In this document: piece by piece, positions 7,548-15,262 of the stretch | Layout of the letters: each line of letters opens with the position of its first letter | Position numbering within the stretch: position 1 is the stretch's first letter | Assembly: GCA_947462815.1 (NCBI GenBank) | Contig: CANHQR010000037.1 | Span: 1 to 35,934, forward strand | DNA from: Pseudobdellovibrionaceae bacterium | GTDB taxonomy: Bacteria > Bdellovibrionota > Bdellovibrionia > Bdellovibrionales > JAMPXM01 | Length of the DNA stretch: 35,934 bases | Reading direction: 5' to 3' | The notes under the pieces: model-generated | What the model was told of the DNA's origin: nothing | What the model saw: the letters and a program-made list of their open reading frames with translations, nothing else | Database searches by the model: none | Position numbers and translations under genes: made by a program

Positions 7548-9002
7548 TCAGTCGAAGACCTTGCCGGGGTTCATAATTCCATCGGGATCGAAAACTTTTT
7601 TGATTTGCTTCATCAGCTGAAGCTCAGCCGCGGAGCGCGTGAAGGCGAGGTCCGGTTTTTTCACGAGGCCGACACCATGTTCGGCGCTCACGGAGCCTCC
7701 GAGCTCCTGAATGATCGAAAAGATCACCGGATTTACGCCACGGCATCGCGCGAGAAACTCATCTCGGCCGAGATCCTTGGGTTTCAAAATATTGATGTGC
7801 ATATTGCCATCGCCGATGTGTCCGAACCACACGACTTCAAAGTCGGGGTAGTGCTGTTTGAGGGCGGCATCCGTGCGCGTGAGGAACTCTGGAACTTGGG
7901 AAATGCGAACGGAGACATCATTTTTAAAGGGCGTGTGAGGGGCTGTGGCCTCAGAAATATCTTCGCGTAGTCGCCAGAAGTCTCGAGCTTGGGATTCGCT
8001 TTGAGCCATCGCTCCATCCAGAATCCAGCTTTCGCCCACGCCATGTTCAAAGCACTCGAGTGACATAGCCTCCACATCCGTATTCGACTTCTCGATTTCC
8101 ACGAGCACGTAGTGAGGCGAATTTGTCGCAAAAGGCTTTTGCAGATGAGCGTGATTCACGACATGGCTGAGAGCGAGGTCAGAGAAATACTCAAAAGCGG
8201 TCAGTGGCAGTCGATCGCGGAAATACTGATAGATCTTCATGATACTCGAGAGGTCAGGCACCGCAAATAGCATCACGATCGTTCCTTGCGGTGGCGAGGT
8301 GAGGCGAATTTTGGCCTCGGTGATGAAACCCAGAATACCTTCGCTGCCGATGAAGAGGTGACGGAAGTCGAGACCCGTCGCGTTCTTAACGAGACCGGAG
8401 TTGAGTTGGAGGACCTCTCCCATGCCCGTCACCACCGTGAGGCCAGTGACCCACTCTCGCGTATTTCCGTAGCGAATGACCTTCACGCCGCCGGCATTGG
8501 TCGCGATATTGCCGCCGATCTGACTGGAGCCGCGAGCGGCAAAGTCGACGGGATAGAGATAGCCCTTATCGCGTGCAAACTGCTGGAGCTGCTCCGTCAC
8601 GACACCAGCTTGGACGTCCACGCAGCGATCGACAGCGTCGAAGTTTAGAATTTGATTCATTTTTTCGAAGCTCACGACGATCTCGCCCTGAAGCGCACAG
8701 GCGCCGCCGGAGAGTCCGGTGCGGCCACCACTCGGCACAAGTCCGATCTGATGCTTTCGAGCCCACTTCACAACAGCGACGACCTCGTCGGTGGAGAGCG
8801 GAAAGGCGACGGCGCTGGGATGAATTTCATAATGTTTCGTCCAATCCCGACCATAATGGTTCAAGGACGCAGGATCCGAGAGCACGCGGTCCACACTCAG
8901 AAGCGATTGCAGTTCCGCGAGGTGTTGGGGCGAAACTTGATAGCTGGCGGAAGTTGAGGCTTGGGCCGCGGTCGACGATGAGGGCTGTGAGGGCGTGTTC
9001 AT
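7548..9002 (-). CDS. FAD-binding D-2-hydroxyacid dehydrogenase (GlcD / D-2-hydroxyglutarate dehydrogenase type)
   Basis: The 484-residue protein has the PCMH-type FAD domain (about 50-230), with VPSGGRTGLSGG and SSQIGGNIATNAGG contacting the cofactor. The FAD-oxidase C-terminal domain follows, with WFGHIGDGNMHIN and AEHGVG as its conserved His-containing motifs and the family-typical end DPDGIMNPGKV. Family members oxidise glycolate, D-lactate or D-2-hydroxyglutarate. The GNIATNAGGVKVIRYG form and the single-subunit layout favour the D-2-hydroxyglutarate/D-lactate branch. serA, a source of D-2-hydroxyglutarate, lies 1.6 kb away, which fits a recycling role. No GlcE or GlcF partner is present. 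Substrate remains inferred. Confidence 0.88.
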   Translation of the reverse strand: MNTPSQPSSSTAAQASTSASYQVSPQHLAELQSLLSVDRVLSDPASLNHYGRDWTKHYEIHPSAVAFPLSTDEVVAVVKWARKHQIGLVPSGGRTGLSGGACALQGEIVVSFEKMNQILNFDAVDRCVDVQAGVVTEQLQQFARDKGYLYPVDFAARGSSQIGGNIATNAGGVKVIRYGNTREWVTGLTVVTGMGEVLQLNSGLVKNATGLDFRHLFIGSEGILGFITEAKIRLTSPPQGTIVMLFAVPDLSSIMKIYQYFRDRLPLTAFEYFSDLALSHVVNHAHLQKPFATNSPHYVLVEIEKSNTDVEAMSLECFEHGVGESWILDGAMAQSESQARDFWRLREDISEATAPHTPFKNDVSVRISQVPEFLTRTDAALKQHYPDFEVVWFGHIGDGNMHINILKPKDLGRDEFLARCRGVNPVIFSIIQELGGSVSAEHGVGLVKKPDLAFTRSAAELQLMKQIKKVFDPDGIMNPGKVFD

Positions 9003-9068
9003 GCCGACAATTTAGCGACAATTTATTGGATGAGACAAGCTCAGCTGTGCCGTATGAAACGCTTTGAT

Positions 9069-9494
9069 CTAGCGCTGAGGGCCTAGGCCCTTGCCCAGAG
9101 CGGCGCGTAGGCGCTCGAGTTGCTGAAAGTCGGCCTCTTCGCGCAGGTCGAAGCGAAGAGTCTCGGACGCTGTTCGCAACTGATGGACCTTGCGTAAAAG
9201 CCTCACCGCCAAAGGCAGAGCTTGCGCCAAAGTCTCGATATTGGCCTCGCAAAGAGCTTCTGCAACTTCACCGACTTGGGAGATTTCGGGAAGACCGTAG
9301 GTTTTGCCTGTGCCTTTGAGCTTATGGAACTCAGTTTCAATCTCTTGAATTTGTTTTTGTGCCCAAAGCTTTTCAATGTTGTCGGCTTTGCCGGGGAGTC
9401 CTTGAATGTACTGTTTTTGGAGATCCGCGAGGACTTGCGCGATGCCGTGCGGGTCGGAGCTTGAGCCTTTTCCGGATCCGGAGTTGGAGCTCAT
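9069..9494 (-). CDS. Histidine phosphotransfer (Hpt) domain protein
   Basis: The 141-residue protein consists of a Ser/Gly-rich N-terminus and one helical-bundle Hpt domain. The motif EFHKLKGTGKTYGLPEIS is the classic HxLKGxG/S phosphotransfer site, with H57 as phosphohistidine. A charged helical tail follows. The ATG at 9494 overlaps the kinase stop codon by 4 bp (ATGA), so I use it rather than the longer frame starting at 9524. It is the last gene of a four-gene two-component operon and would shuttle phosphate between the kinase or one receiver and another receiver. Confidence 0.9.
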   Translation of the reverse strand: MSSNSGSGKGSSSDPHGIAQVLADLQKQYIQGLPGKADNIEKLWAQKQIQEIETEFHKLKGTGKTYGLPEISQVGEVAEALCEANIETLAQALPLAVRLLRKVHQLRTASETLRFDLREEADFQQLERLRAALGKGLGPQR

Positions 9495-10825
9495 GCCGCC
9501 AGCCGATCTGCATTTTCGCGCCAATGCGGCAAAGTGAACCAGAAAGTCGAACCGACGCCCACTTCAGAATCGACGCCGATGCTGCCGCCGTGTTCCTCGA
9601 CGAGGGCCTTGGCGATGGCCAGTCCCAGGCCTGTGCCTTTGACGAGCGGATTTTCTTTTGTGGTGCCTTGGCGGAACTTTTCGAAAATCAATTCTCGGTC
9701 TCGTGGAGGAATGCCGGGGCCCTGGTCAATGACGCTCACGATCAGTTCACCGCTTCGGGCTCGCGAAACGCTAATGCGAACCGTGCCACCTTTGGGGGAA
9801 AACTTAATCGCGTTGGATACGAGATTGGTGAGCGCCTGCTGCAAGCGGTCCGAATCGATGTTCACTTCCAGTTGCGGCAATGACATCTGTTCGAGTCGCA
9901 CGTCGGCATTGACGGCCAGACCGGCAAGACCTTCAAGCGTGCGACGACAGAACTGATCCCAACTTGTCCACTGACAAGCCAAGGGAAGATTTCCAGATTC
10001 GATCTTGGCTAAATCGAGAAGATCGTTGATGAGGCGGATGAGACGATCTGTTTCGCCCTCCGCGATCTTGATCAGGCGCAGTGAGTTGGTGTCGAGTTGC
10101 CCAACGACGCCAGAGGCGAGGAGAGACAGAGATCCTTTAATCGATGTCATCGGCGTGCGGAGTTCATGGCTAGCGATGGAGAGGAATTCGCTCTTCGCGC
10201 TATCGAGGCGCTTGAGGTCGTCCATGGTGTTAATGACCTTTTGGGCGAGCGAGTTGAAGGTTCGCTGCAAGTCGCCGAGTTCGTTCGCCTCTGGGTTTGA
10301 GAATTGGTAGGAGTAGCGATCGACCAAGAAGTCCAACATGCGACGCGAAAGGTGACGTAGTTGTCGGAAGATCAGCGTGTTGACCGCTAAGAGCGACCAC
10401 ACCAGTCCAGCCGCGAGGATACCCCAAGCGAGTCCAGCGAATTTGACCACACGGTCTTCAATGACGGCGCGCTGGCGGCGAAGCTCTTCGTGATACTTGC
10501 TCTCGGCGCGCAGGGCGCTGCGAATCGCTCGCTTGAGCTTGTCGGGTTTACGTGCCGCATAGGCATCGAGTGCGTCTTTAAAGGCAATACGTCGCTCGTC
10601 ATTATCGATCCGCTGCAGTTCGAGATTCAGCCGACGAAGTGTTTCGTCATAGTAGGGAAGTTCTTCCATCATGAGAAGAATCGTCCGCGTTTCCATCGAG
10701 CTCGTCATTTTCGCTTCGACGGCGAGCACTTGTTGCCGAGCATCCCAGGCGCGCCAAGCCGCGAGAGCGGAGGCACCCAAGATCAGAATCGTCAGCAATG
10801 CGAGCATGCCGCGAATGGACTTCAT
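9491..10825 (-). CDS. Membrane-bound sensor histidine kinase
   Basis: The 444-residue kinase has TM1 (about 6-24), a periplasmic helical sensor region (about 25-128), TM2 (about 129-152) and a HAMP-like linker (153-206). HisKA follows with SIASHELRTPMTSIKG (phospho-acceptor H220), then an HATPase domain with N-box NLVSNAIKFSPKG, G1 DQGPGIPP, F-box FEKFRQG and G2 GTGLGLAIA. All catalytic boxes look intact. The sensor region resembles a four-helix-bundle type, with no recognisable ligand motif. Its ATG overlaps the upstream response-regulator stop by 4 bp, and its stop overlaps the Hpt start by 4 bp, indicating tight co-translation. Confidence 0.95.
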   Translation of the reverse strand: MKSIRGMLALLTILILGASALAAWRAWDARQQVLAVEAKMTSSMETRTILLMMEELPYYDETLRRLNLELQRIDNDERRIAFKDALDAYAARKPDKLKRAIRSALRAESKYHEELRRQRAVIEDRVVKFAGLAWGILAAGLVWSLLAVNTLIFRQLRHLSRRMLDFLVDRYSYQFSNPEANELGDLQRTFNSLAQKVINTMDDLKRLDSAKSEFLSIASHELRTPMTSIKGSLSLLASGVVGQLDTNSLRLIKIAEGETDRLIRLINDLLDLAKIESGNLPLACQWTSWDQFCRRTLEGLAGLAVNADVRLEQMSLPQLEVNIDSDRLQQALTNLVSNAIKFSPKGGTVRISVSRARSGELIVSVIDQGPGIPPRDRELIFEKFRQGTTKENPLVKGTGLGLAIAKALVEEHGGSIGVDSEVGVGSTFWFTLPHWRENADRLAA

Positions 10826-11196
10826 CGTTTGAACCCCGTTCGAACCAGGATCTCATCGATGTGAGCGCAAATCTGCGTGGGCTCAAATGGCTTGGCAATG
10901 TACCCCACGCCGAGTTCCAAGAACTCACGAATGTCGCGTTCATCGCTCTTGGCACTGAGAAAAATGATCGGTGTCGTGACTAAACCCGCGCCACGAATCT
11001 CTTGCGCGGCCTGCAGTCCAGACTTTTTGGGCATCATGCCGTCGAGAATGATCAAGTCGAACGCCTGGCGCGTCGCCAGATCGACGGCGGCCTCGCCATC
11101 TTCGACGACCGTAACTTGATGGCCGCCGATCTTCTCCAGTGAAATGCTGGTGATGAGCGAAACGGCCTGATCGTCTTCCGCGAGGAGGATCTGCAT
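10822..11196 (-). CDS. Single-domain response regulator (CheY-like)
   Basis: The 124-residue protein is a receiver domain and nothing else. It has acidic residues E7/D8/D9, phospho-acceptor D52 (LDGMMPKKSG), a Ser switch residue in FLSAKSD and Lys in AKPFEP. Such proteins act as phosphate intermediates or by binding a target directly. The ATG at 11196 begins 2 nt after the stop of the upstream REC-PilZ-like gene, and the stop overlaps the kinase start by 4 bp (ATGA). A longer frame upstream of 11196 would run into the previous gene and is not used. Confidence 0.93.
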   Translation of the reverse strand: MQILLAEDDQAVSLITSISLEKIGGHQVTVVEDGEAAVDLATRQAFDLIILDGMMPKKSGLQAAQEIRGAGLVTTPIIFLSAKSDERDIREFLELGVGYIAKPFEPTQICAHIDEILVRTGFKR

Positions 11197-11198
11197 GT

Positions 11199-11930
11199 TC
11201 AGGCCGCCTTTCGGCCCGATGAAGGGGCCAGGTTGGCGGTTTTCGCGGCGATGAAAGCGCGCAAGCGTTGCAGCTGACGCACTTCCAGAGCTTGGTACAC
11301 AAAGCGAACTTCCCAGCCGCCGTCTTTCTCTTGTGAATCGATAACTTCGATAGGTAAATGCAGGAAGCCGATTTGTTCGAGAACGGGGGACTTGAGTTGC
11401 AGCTTGAGTCCCTTGCGGGGGCGAACGTCGGCTTCTAGAATCCCACCGTTGTCGGTCAGAGCTTTGAGTCGAAAGTAGCATTCGCCTTGTGCGGGCTCGT
11501 CCAGCTGCACCATCGCAAAGCGTGCGGCACGCTTGGATTGTTGGCGCTTTTCGAGGAGCTCGTCGACTTTCTCGATGAAGGAGGCCGGATCCAAGGGCTT
11601 CACCAGATAGGCTTGCACGCCGAGCTGTACGGCGCGCTCCACATCGCGCTTCTCACGACGACCGGTGAGCATCGCGATCGGTGTGGTGGCCGCTGTCGGT
11701 AGTTGACGTAAGAGGCGTACCAACTCAAAGCCCGAGTGCGGTTTCATGTTCGCGTCGGTGATGATCAAGTCGAACTCTTGATCGCGCGCGCGATCCAAAG
11801 CCGTGATGGGATTGTCGACGGTGGTCACATCGACGTGGGTGCCCATCAGCGCCGGCCGAGGCGAGAGCAAAAGCGCCTTCGCGAAAATTAGAATGTCTTG
11901 ATCGTCATCGACCAAAAGCACACGAAGCAT
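11199..11930 (-). CDS. Response regulator with C-terminal PilZ-like domain
   Basis: Residues 1-130 of 243 form a receiver domain with D8-D10, phospho-acceptor D59 (ITDANMKPHSG), a Thr in MLTGR and Lys in LVKPLDP. Residues about 140-225 are beta-rich: DNGGILEADVRPRKGLKLQL, then LPIEVIDSQ and WEVRFVYQAL. The order and strand spacing look like a PilZ domain, but the c-di-GMP motifs RxxxR and DxSxxG are degenerate, so nucleotide binding is doubtful. It is first in the four-gene phosphorelay operon. ATG at 11930 was chosen because homologous receivers start at the MLRVLLVDDD strand; an earlier in-frame start at 12014 would add a Pro/Ser-rich leader. Confidence 0.82.
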   Translation of the reverse strand: MLRVLLVDDDQDILIFAKALLLSPRPALMGTHVDVTTVDNPITALDRARDQEFDLIITDANMKPHSGFELVRLLRQLPTAATTPIAMLTGRREKRDVERAVQLGVQAYLVKPLDPASFIEKVDELLEKRQQSKRAARFAMVQLDEPAQGECYFRLKALTDNGGILEADVRPRKGLKLQLKSPVLEQIGFLHLPIEVIDSQEKDGGWEVRFVYQALEVRQLQRLRAFIAAKTANLAPSSGRKAA

Positions 11931-12043
11931 ATGGGTTTTATCGGCTTTTTGGTGGGACGAGCTAAGTCGGGTGGGAGCGACGTTGGTCGAGATTTTCGGG
12001 GGTGGCGGGTGCACTCGAATCGCCTCAAGGCCACAACTCGCGT

Positions 12044-12385
12044 TCAGGTGGATTTTGGACCTTGGTCGGGCTCAGGGTTTGAGGTCGGGCTCCGATCGTG
12101 TGCGTGGGGTGACGAAGGCCCAGGCGTTGCCCCAGGTAAGCTTACTGATGAGCTTACTGATGAGCTTGCTGGCGATTCTCCTGTTGGGCTTGAAGGGGCT
12201 GAATTTCCGGAATAGGTTCCGAACCCGAAAACCGCATACACGGGACAAATCCGCCAAGCTCCCGTGGCGAGCAGCACAAGACCGATCCACGACCAGAAAG
12301 GTCCGCCCGCGGCGGCCCAAGCGACGAGCAGTCCGCCGATAAAAAGTCGAATCCAGCGATCCGTGGGAGAGACATTGCAGATCAT
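12044..12385 (-). CDS. DUF2892 (YgaP-like) inner-membrane protein with Ser/Pro-rich tail
   Basis: The first 60 residues match the DUF2892 pattern: NVSPTDRWIRLFIGG, two short transmembrane helices separated by a PFW turn, and a WRICPVYAVFG ending with the conserved cysteine. The remaining 53 residues are Ser/Pro/Gly-rich, hydrophilic and probably disordered; part is encoded by a 12-bp repeat (SSVS) near 12136-12172. DUF2892 domains are often linked to sulfur or rhodanese proteins such as YgaP, but none is encoded beside it. Function unknown. It may be a membrane scaffold. Confidence 0.78.
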   Translation of the reverse strand: MICNVSPTDRWIRLFIGGLLVAWAAAGGPFWSWIGLVLLATGAWRICPVYAVFGFGTYSGNSAPSSPTGESPASSSVSSSVSLPGATPGPSSPHAHDRSPTSNPEPDQGPKST

Positions 12386-12455
12386 ATTTTGAAGCTACGT
12401 TGAACGCCGCGCGCTCGGCAATGACTTGTGCAGAGCTTCGGCGCAGGATGAACCC

Positions 12456-13442
12456 ATGAAAACTAAAATGACCGAGTTGTTGGGAATCTCCTATCCGATC
12501 ATCGGTGCGCCGATGTTTCTGGTCTCCAATGTCGATATGGTGGTGGCGATCTCTGAGGCCGGTGGCATCGGCACCTTTCCGGCTCTCAACTACCGACCCC
12601 TCGAGGCCTATCGCCAGGCTCTTCGTGAAATGAAGTCGCGAACTCAGCGGCCGATCGGCGTGAATGTCATCGTCAATAGGTCCAACACCCGCGCCAAGGA
12701 TGATCTGCACTCAGCGCTCGATGCGGGCGTGGAGTTGTTCATCACCTCGTTGGGACATCCCGGAGAGGTGATTCGCGAGGCTCATGCTCAAGGAGCCAAA
12801 GTCTTTTGCGACGTCACCAATCTCGACCATGCTCGAAAGTGCGCCGACTTGGGTGCCGATGGTCTTGTGGCGGTGGGTTCTGGAGCCGGCGGGCACGCCG
12901 GGCCGATTTCGCCGCTGGTGCTCGTACCCTGGTTGGCCCGGGAGATTCCGCTTCCAATCATCTTAGCCGGAGGGATTGCGCACGGCTCGCAAATCGCCGC
13001 GGCCTTGGCTTTGGGCGCCTCGGGCGTGCACATCGGCACGCGCTTTATCGCATCCCATGAGGCGCGAGTCGACGCAGCCTACAAAGAGGCGGTTGTGAAG
13101 GCCACGCCTGAAGAGATCGTCATGACGACGCGAGTGTCGGGAACTCCCGCAGCCGTGATTCGAACACCCTATATCGATAAAGTGGGCACCGACCTGCCGT
13201 TGGCCCTGGAGATTCTCAAGCGAAATCCACTCACCAAAAAGTACGTGGTGCCGCTCATTCACTATTTGGGAATGAAGTCGCTGGAGCAAGCGGCGGACAA
13301 GCCGACGTGGAAGACGGTGTGGAGTGCAGGTCAGAGTGTAGGACTGATTGATGAGATCGCGAGTTGCCGCGAGATCATTGAGCGCCTGGTTCGCGAAACT
13401 GAAGCGGCGGCCGAGGCCACGTCGCGAGCTGTGCGAGGCTAA
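12456..13442 (+). CDS. Nitronate monooxygenase-like FMN-dependent enzyme
   Basis: The 328-residue TIM-barrel protein has the NMO/2-nitropropane dioxygenase/FabK-family signatures. These are GAPMFLVSNVDMVVAISEAGG near the N-terminus, GVNVIV, a GSGAGGHAGP loop carrying the active-site-region His, and the FMN-phosphate loops PIILAGGIA and GASGVHIGTRF. The family oxidises nitronates or reduces enoyl-ACP; the GAGGHAG form fits nitronate monooxygenase better than FabK, but substrate is not certain. The ATG at 12456 is preceded by AGGATG; an earlier in-frame start at 12426 lacks support. It is convergent with the grxD-bolA pair. Confidence 0.87.
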   Translation: MKTKMTELLGISYPIIGAPMFLVSNVDMVVAISEAGGIGTFPALNYRPLEAYRQALREMKSRTQRPIGVNVIVNRSNTRAKDDLHSALDAGVELFITSLGHPGEVIREAHAQGAKVFCDVTNLDHARKCADLGADGLVAVGSGAGGHAGPISPLVLVPWLAREIPLPIILAGGIAHGSQIAAALALGASGVHIGTRFIASHEARVDAAYKEAVVKATPEEIVMTTRVSGTPAAVIRTPYIDKVGTDLPLALEILKRNPLTKKYVVPLIHYLGMKSLEQAADKPTWKTVWSAGQSVGLIDEIASCREIIERLVRETEAAAEATSRAVRG

Positions 13443-13487
13443 AAAGCAAAGAGCTCTCCGCTGAATTTGTACCAGCGAGCGCTCTTG
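13441..13487 (-). terminator. Putative terminator for the bolA-grxD unit
   Basis: An imperfect hairpin pairs AAGAGC (13450-13455) with GCTCTT (13482-13487), and CGCTG with CAGCG inside, separated by a small internal loop. Read on the minus strand it is followed by TTTGCTTTTTAG, a T-rich tail. It lies between convergent genes, just beyond the grxD stop. Confidence 0.55.
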
Positions 13488-13516
13488 AACTTTTCGATCT
13501 CGATGGGAACGTGGGC

Positions 13517-13822
13517 TTATTTTACCATAGGCTGCAGCTCGCCAGCCTCAAACATCTCCAGCATGATGTCACTGCCACCGACAAGTTTCTTGTCGACGTA
13601 GAGCTGCGGGATTGTTGGCCAGTTGCCGTAAGCCTTGATGCCTTCACGAATTTCGGGATCTTGGAGAACATCGACGGACGCGAACTTGGCTCCGCACTCT
13701 TGCAAAATCGCAACGGCTCGAGCTGAGAATCCGCATTGTGGAAATTGCGGCGTGCCCTTCATGAACAAGACAATGCGGCTATCGCCTAAGAGTTTGTCGA
13801 TGCGTTGGTGAACTTCGGCCAT
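13517..13822 (-). CDS. grxD: Monothiol glutaredoxin (Grx4 type)
   Basis: The 101-residue protein has the CGFS active site of class II monothiol glutaredoxins (C30, with K22 in FMKGTP, and the WPTIPQLYV and GGSDIMLEM glutathione-binding segments). These proteins bind a shared [2Fe-2S] cluster with glutathione and work in Fe-S trafficking rather than general disulfide reduction. Length equals the typical single-domain bacterial form. AGGGAG precedes the ATG. It lies 26 bp downstream of bolA, its known heterodimer partner in many bacteria. Confidence 0.97.
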   Translation of the reverse strand: MAEVHQRIDKLLGDSRIVLFMKGTPQFPQCGFSARAVAILQECGAKFASVDVLQDPEIREGIKAYGNWPTIPQLYVDKKLVGGSDIMLEMFEAGELQPMVK

Positions 13823-13834
13823 GAGATCTCCCTT

Positions 13835-13846
13835 CGTTTCGAAACG
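13835..13846. promoter_or_regulatory. 12-bp perfect palindrome in the bolA-grxD gap
   Basis: CGTTTCGAAACG is a perfect inverted repeat without spacer. It lies in the 26-bp gap, between the bolA stop codon and the grxD Shine-Dalgarno. It could be an operator or a small RNA hairpin. With only one copy and no recognised regulator motif, its function is unknown. Confidence 0.35.
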
Positions 13847-13848
13847 TT

Positions 13849-14082
13849 TCAGTTCTGAGGTGTCGCGGTTTTAATGGTGAGGGCGTGGACCTCGCCCGTA
13901 CGCAACTCATCGGCAAAGACTTTCATCACGTGCTGATGTTGCTCAATTCGGGAAAGGCCTTGGAAGACAGGATGAACAACGACGACTTGGTAGTGGTCTT
14001 CGGTGCCGGTCAGATCCGTCACTTGAATCTGCGCTCCGGGGTAAGCGGCCTGGAGGCGTTCCTGCATCTGTGAGGGTTTCAT
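13849..14082 (-). CDS. bolA: BolA-family protein
   Basis: The 77-residue protein has the BolA/IbaG fold pattern: an N-terminal helix (MQERLQAAYPGAQIQVTDL), a strand with DHYQVVVVHPVFQGLS, then RIEQHQHVMKVFADEL with the conserved His region that contacts the Grx [2Fe-2S] cluster. It ends in a short strand (VHALTIKT). The length is closer to the short IbaG/BolA3-like type than to E. coli BolA (about 105 residues). It partners the CGFS glutaredoxin encoded 26 bp downstream in iron-sulfur cluster handling. It diverges from the HNH gene. Confidence 0.92.
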   Translation of the reverse strand: MKPSQMQERLQAAYPGAQIQVTDLTGTEDHYQVVVVHPVFQGLSRIEQHQHVMKVFADELRTGEVHALTIKTATPQN

Positions 14083-14204
14083 AATTTGGACCTCATCGTC
14101 CTGAAGTTGAAAATCGATGAGACTTCGGTAGCAGAGCCTGAAGCCTCCGGCAAGTCGCCAGTCGAGGCTGGTCGCCCCGGCGATGAAGTGCTAAACTCCT
14201 GCTT

Positions 14205-14585
14205 ATGCCAGATGAGAGTTGGGTCTCCCCGGAACAGATGAAACGCGAGCGAGCGAAAGCTCGGGAACTTCGCCAGTCGCAATGGTGGAAGCAGCAAATC
14301 GGTCCCGGGCGTTGCCATCATTGCGGCGGTCAGTTCCCCAAAACCCAGCTCACGATGGATCATTTGATTCCTATTGCGCGCGGTGGAAAATCCACAAAGT
14401 CCAATGTTGTGCCGGCCTGTCGGCCCTGCAATCAAAGCCGAGGTCATGTCTTGGATGTCGAGCGCACACTGGCGTCTATGGAGGCGGCTGTTGAGTCCTC
14501 GAATGAGTCGCCAGAAAAGTTGCCAGAAGAGTCTTTGGGGGGCCTCAAAAGCCCTTCCACCGACGAAGGGTCTGACGAGACCTGA
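14205..14585 (+). CDS. Small HNH endonuclease
   Basis: The 126-residue protein has a complete HNH (beta-beta-alpha-metal) motif. It consists of CHHC zinc knuckle (C37, C40), MDHLIPIARGG (D52, H53), N67 in KSNVVPACRPCNQ and a second zinc pair C72/C75. N-terminal residues 1-30 are basic and helical; the C-terminus is acidic and Ser-rich. Homologous stand-alone HNH proteins are common chromosomal genes of uncertain role. No toxin-immunity, intron or phage context is visible, so it is best treated as a housekeeping-type or repair-associated nuclease of unknown target. Confidence 0.9.
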   Translation: MPDESWVSPEQMKRERAKARELRQSQWWKQQIGPGRCHHCGGQFPKTQLTMDHLIPIARGGKSTKSNVVPACRPCNQSRGHVLDVERTLASMEAAVESSNESPEKLPEESLGGLKSPSTDEGSDET

Positions 14586-14662
14586 TTGCGGTCGCCGCCG
14601 ATCGGCACGAGGGCTATGAGCGTCGCCACAGCGCAGAGCGCGACCCGAAGACTGGCCGAAGT

Positions 14663-15262
14663 CTAATTGATTTCGACCAACTCGATTTCAAAAATCAAGG
14701 TGGCATTGGGTGGAATCACTTGTCCGGCCCCGCGGTCTCCGTACCCGAACTCAGGCGGAATGATCAGCCGGCGCCGCCCGCCGAGCTTCATGTCCACCAA
14801 ACCCAATTCCCAACCTTTGATCAACGGCGATTCAGGGTCTTGAAGCTTAAAGCGCATCGGCTCTTTGCCTTGCGTGGACTCGAACTGTGGGCCGCGGCCG
14901 AGAGGTTGGGTCGGATCGTAGAGCCAGGCCTGAAAGTGAATGACGAGTTCTTGGCCGGGCTTGGCGCTGCGGCCTCGGCCGGTGAACAAATCGTCGACCA
15001 TCAGACGTGTGACGACTTTGGGAAACTTTGTGCTGATCGCCATGGGTGTGGGCGAGGCCTTCGGCGCCGGAGTGGGTTTCGTCGTCGAGGCGGCCGGCGT
15101 TGGCGTGGTCGAGGGACGCGGGCGATCCGGAGCGGCCGACTCCTGCGATGAAGCAGGGAGTGCGATGACCGCGAGGAGAGCCGCAAGCATCCAACTTCGT
15201 GATCCGCGGGCGAAGAATGTGTACTGAGTTGAAAAGTCGGCCAGGGCCCTCATGATTTTCAT
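14663..15262 (-). CDS. Periplasmic FKBP-type peptidyl-prolyl cis-trans isomerase
   Basis: The 199-residue protein has a signal peptide (hydrophobic core MLAALLAVIALPASSQ, about residues 25-40). A Pro/Thr/Ala linker (about 42-75) follows, then one FKBP domain (about 85-199) with GQELVIHFQAWLYD, KGWELGLVDMKLGGRRRLIIPPEFGYG and a final PPNATLIFEIELVEI. The isomerase accelerates proline isomerisation in folding envelope proteins. Of several near ATGs, 15262 is chosen because AGGATG lies about 6 nt upstream; 15271 has its AGG too close and 15253 is possible. It is convergent with the HNH gene. Confidence 0.9.
   Translation of the reverse strand: MKIMRALADFSTQYTFFARGSRSWMLAALLAVIALPASSQESAAPDRPRPSTTPTPAASTTKPTPAPKASPTPMAISTKFPKVVTRLMVDDLFTGRGRSAKPGQELVIHFQAWLYDPTQPLGRGPQFESTQGKEPMRFKLQDPESPLIKGWELGLVDMKLGGRRRLIIPPEFGYGDRGAGQVIPPNATLIFEIELVEIN

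Noticed and set aside
9069-9524. Longer Hpt start at 9524
   Set aside because: It would overlap the kinase by 34 bp; the ATG at 9494 gives the ATGA coupling used by the other genes in the operon.
12072-12710. 212-codon minus-strand frame overlapping the DUF2892 and nitronate monooxygenase genes
   Set aside because: It crosses two well-supported genes in another frame and has no recognisable motif.
14205-14585. HNH gene as part of a mobile intron, phage or toxin system
   Set aside because: No intron, integrase, phage or immunity gene is visible on either side.
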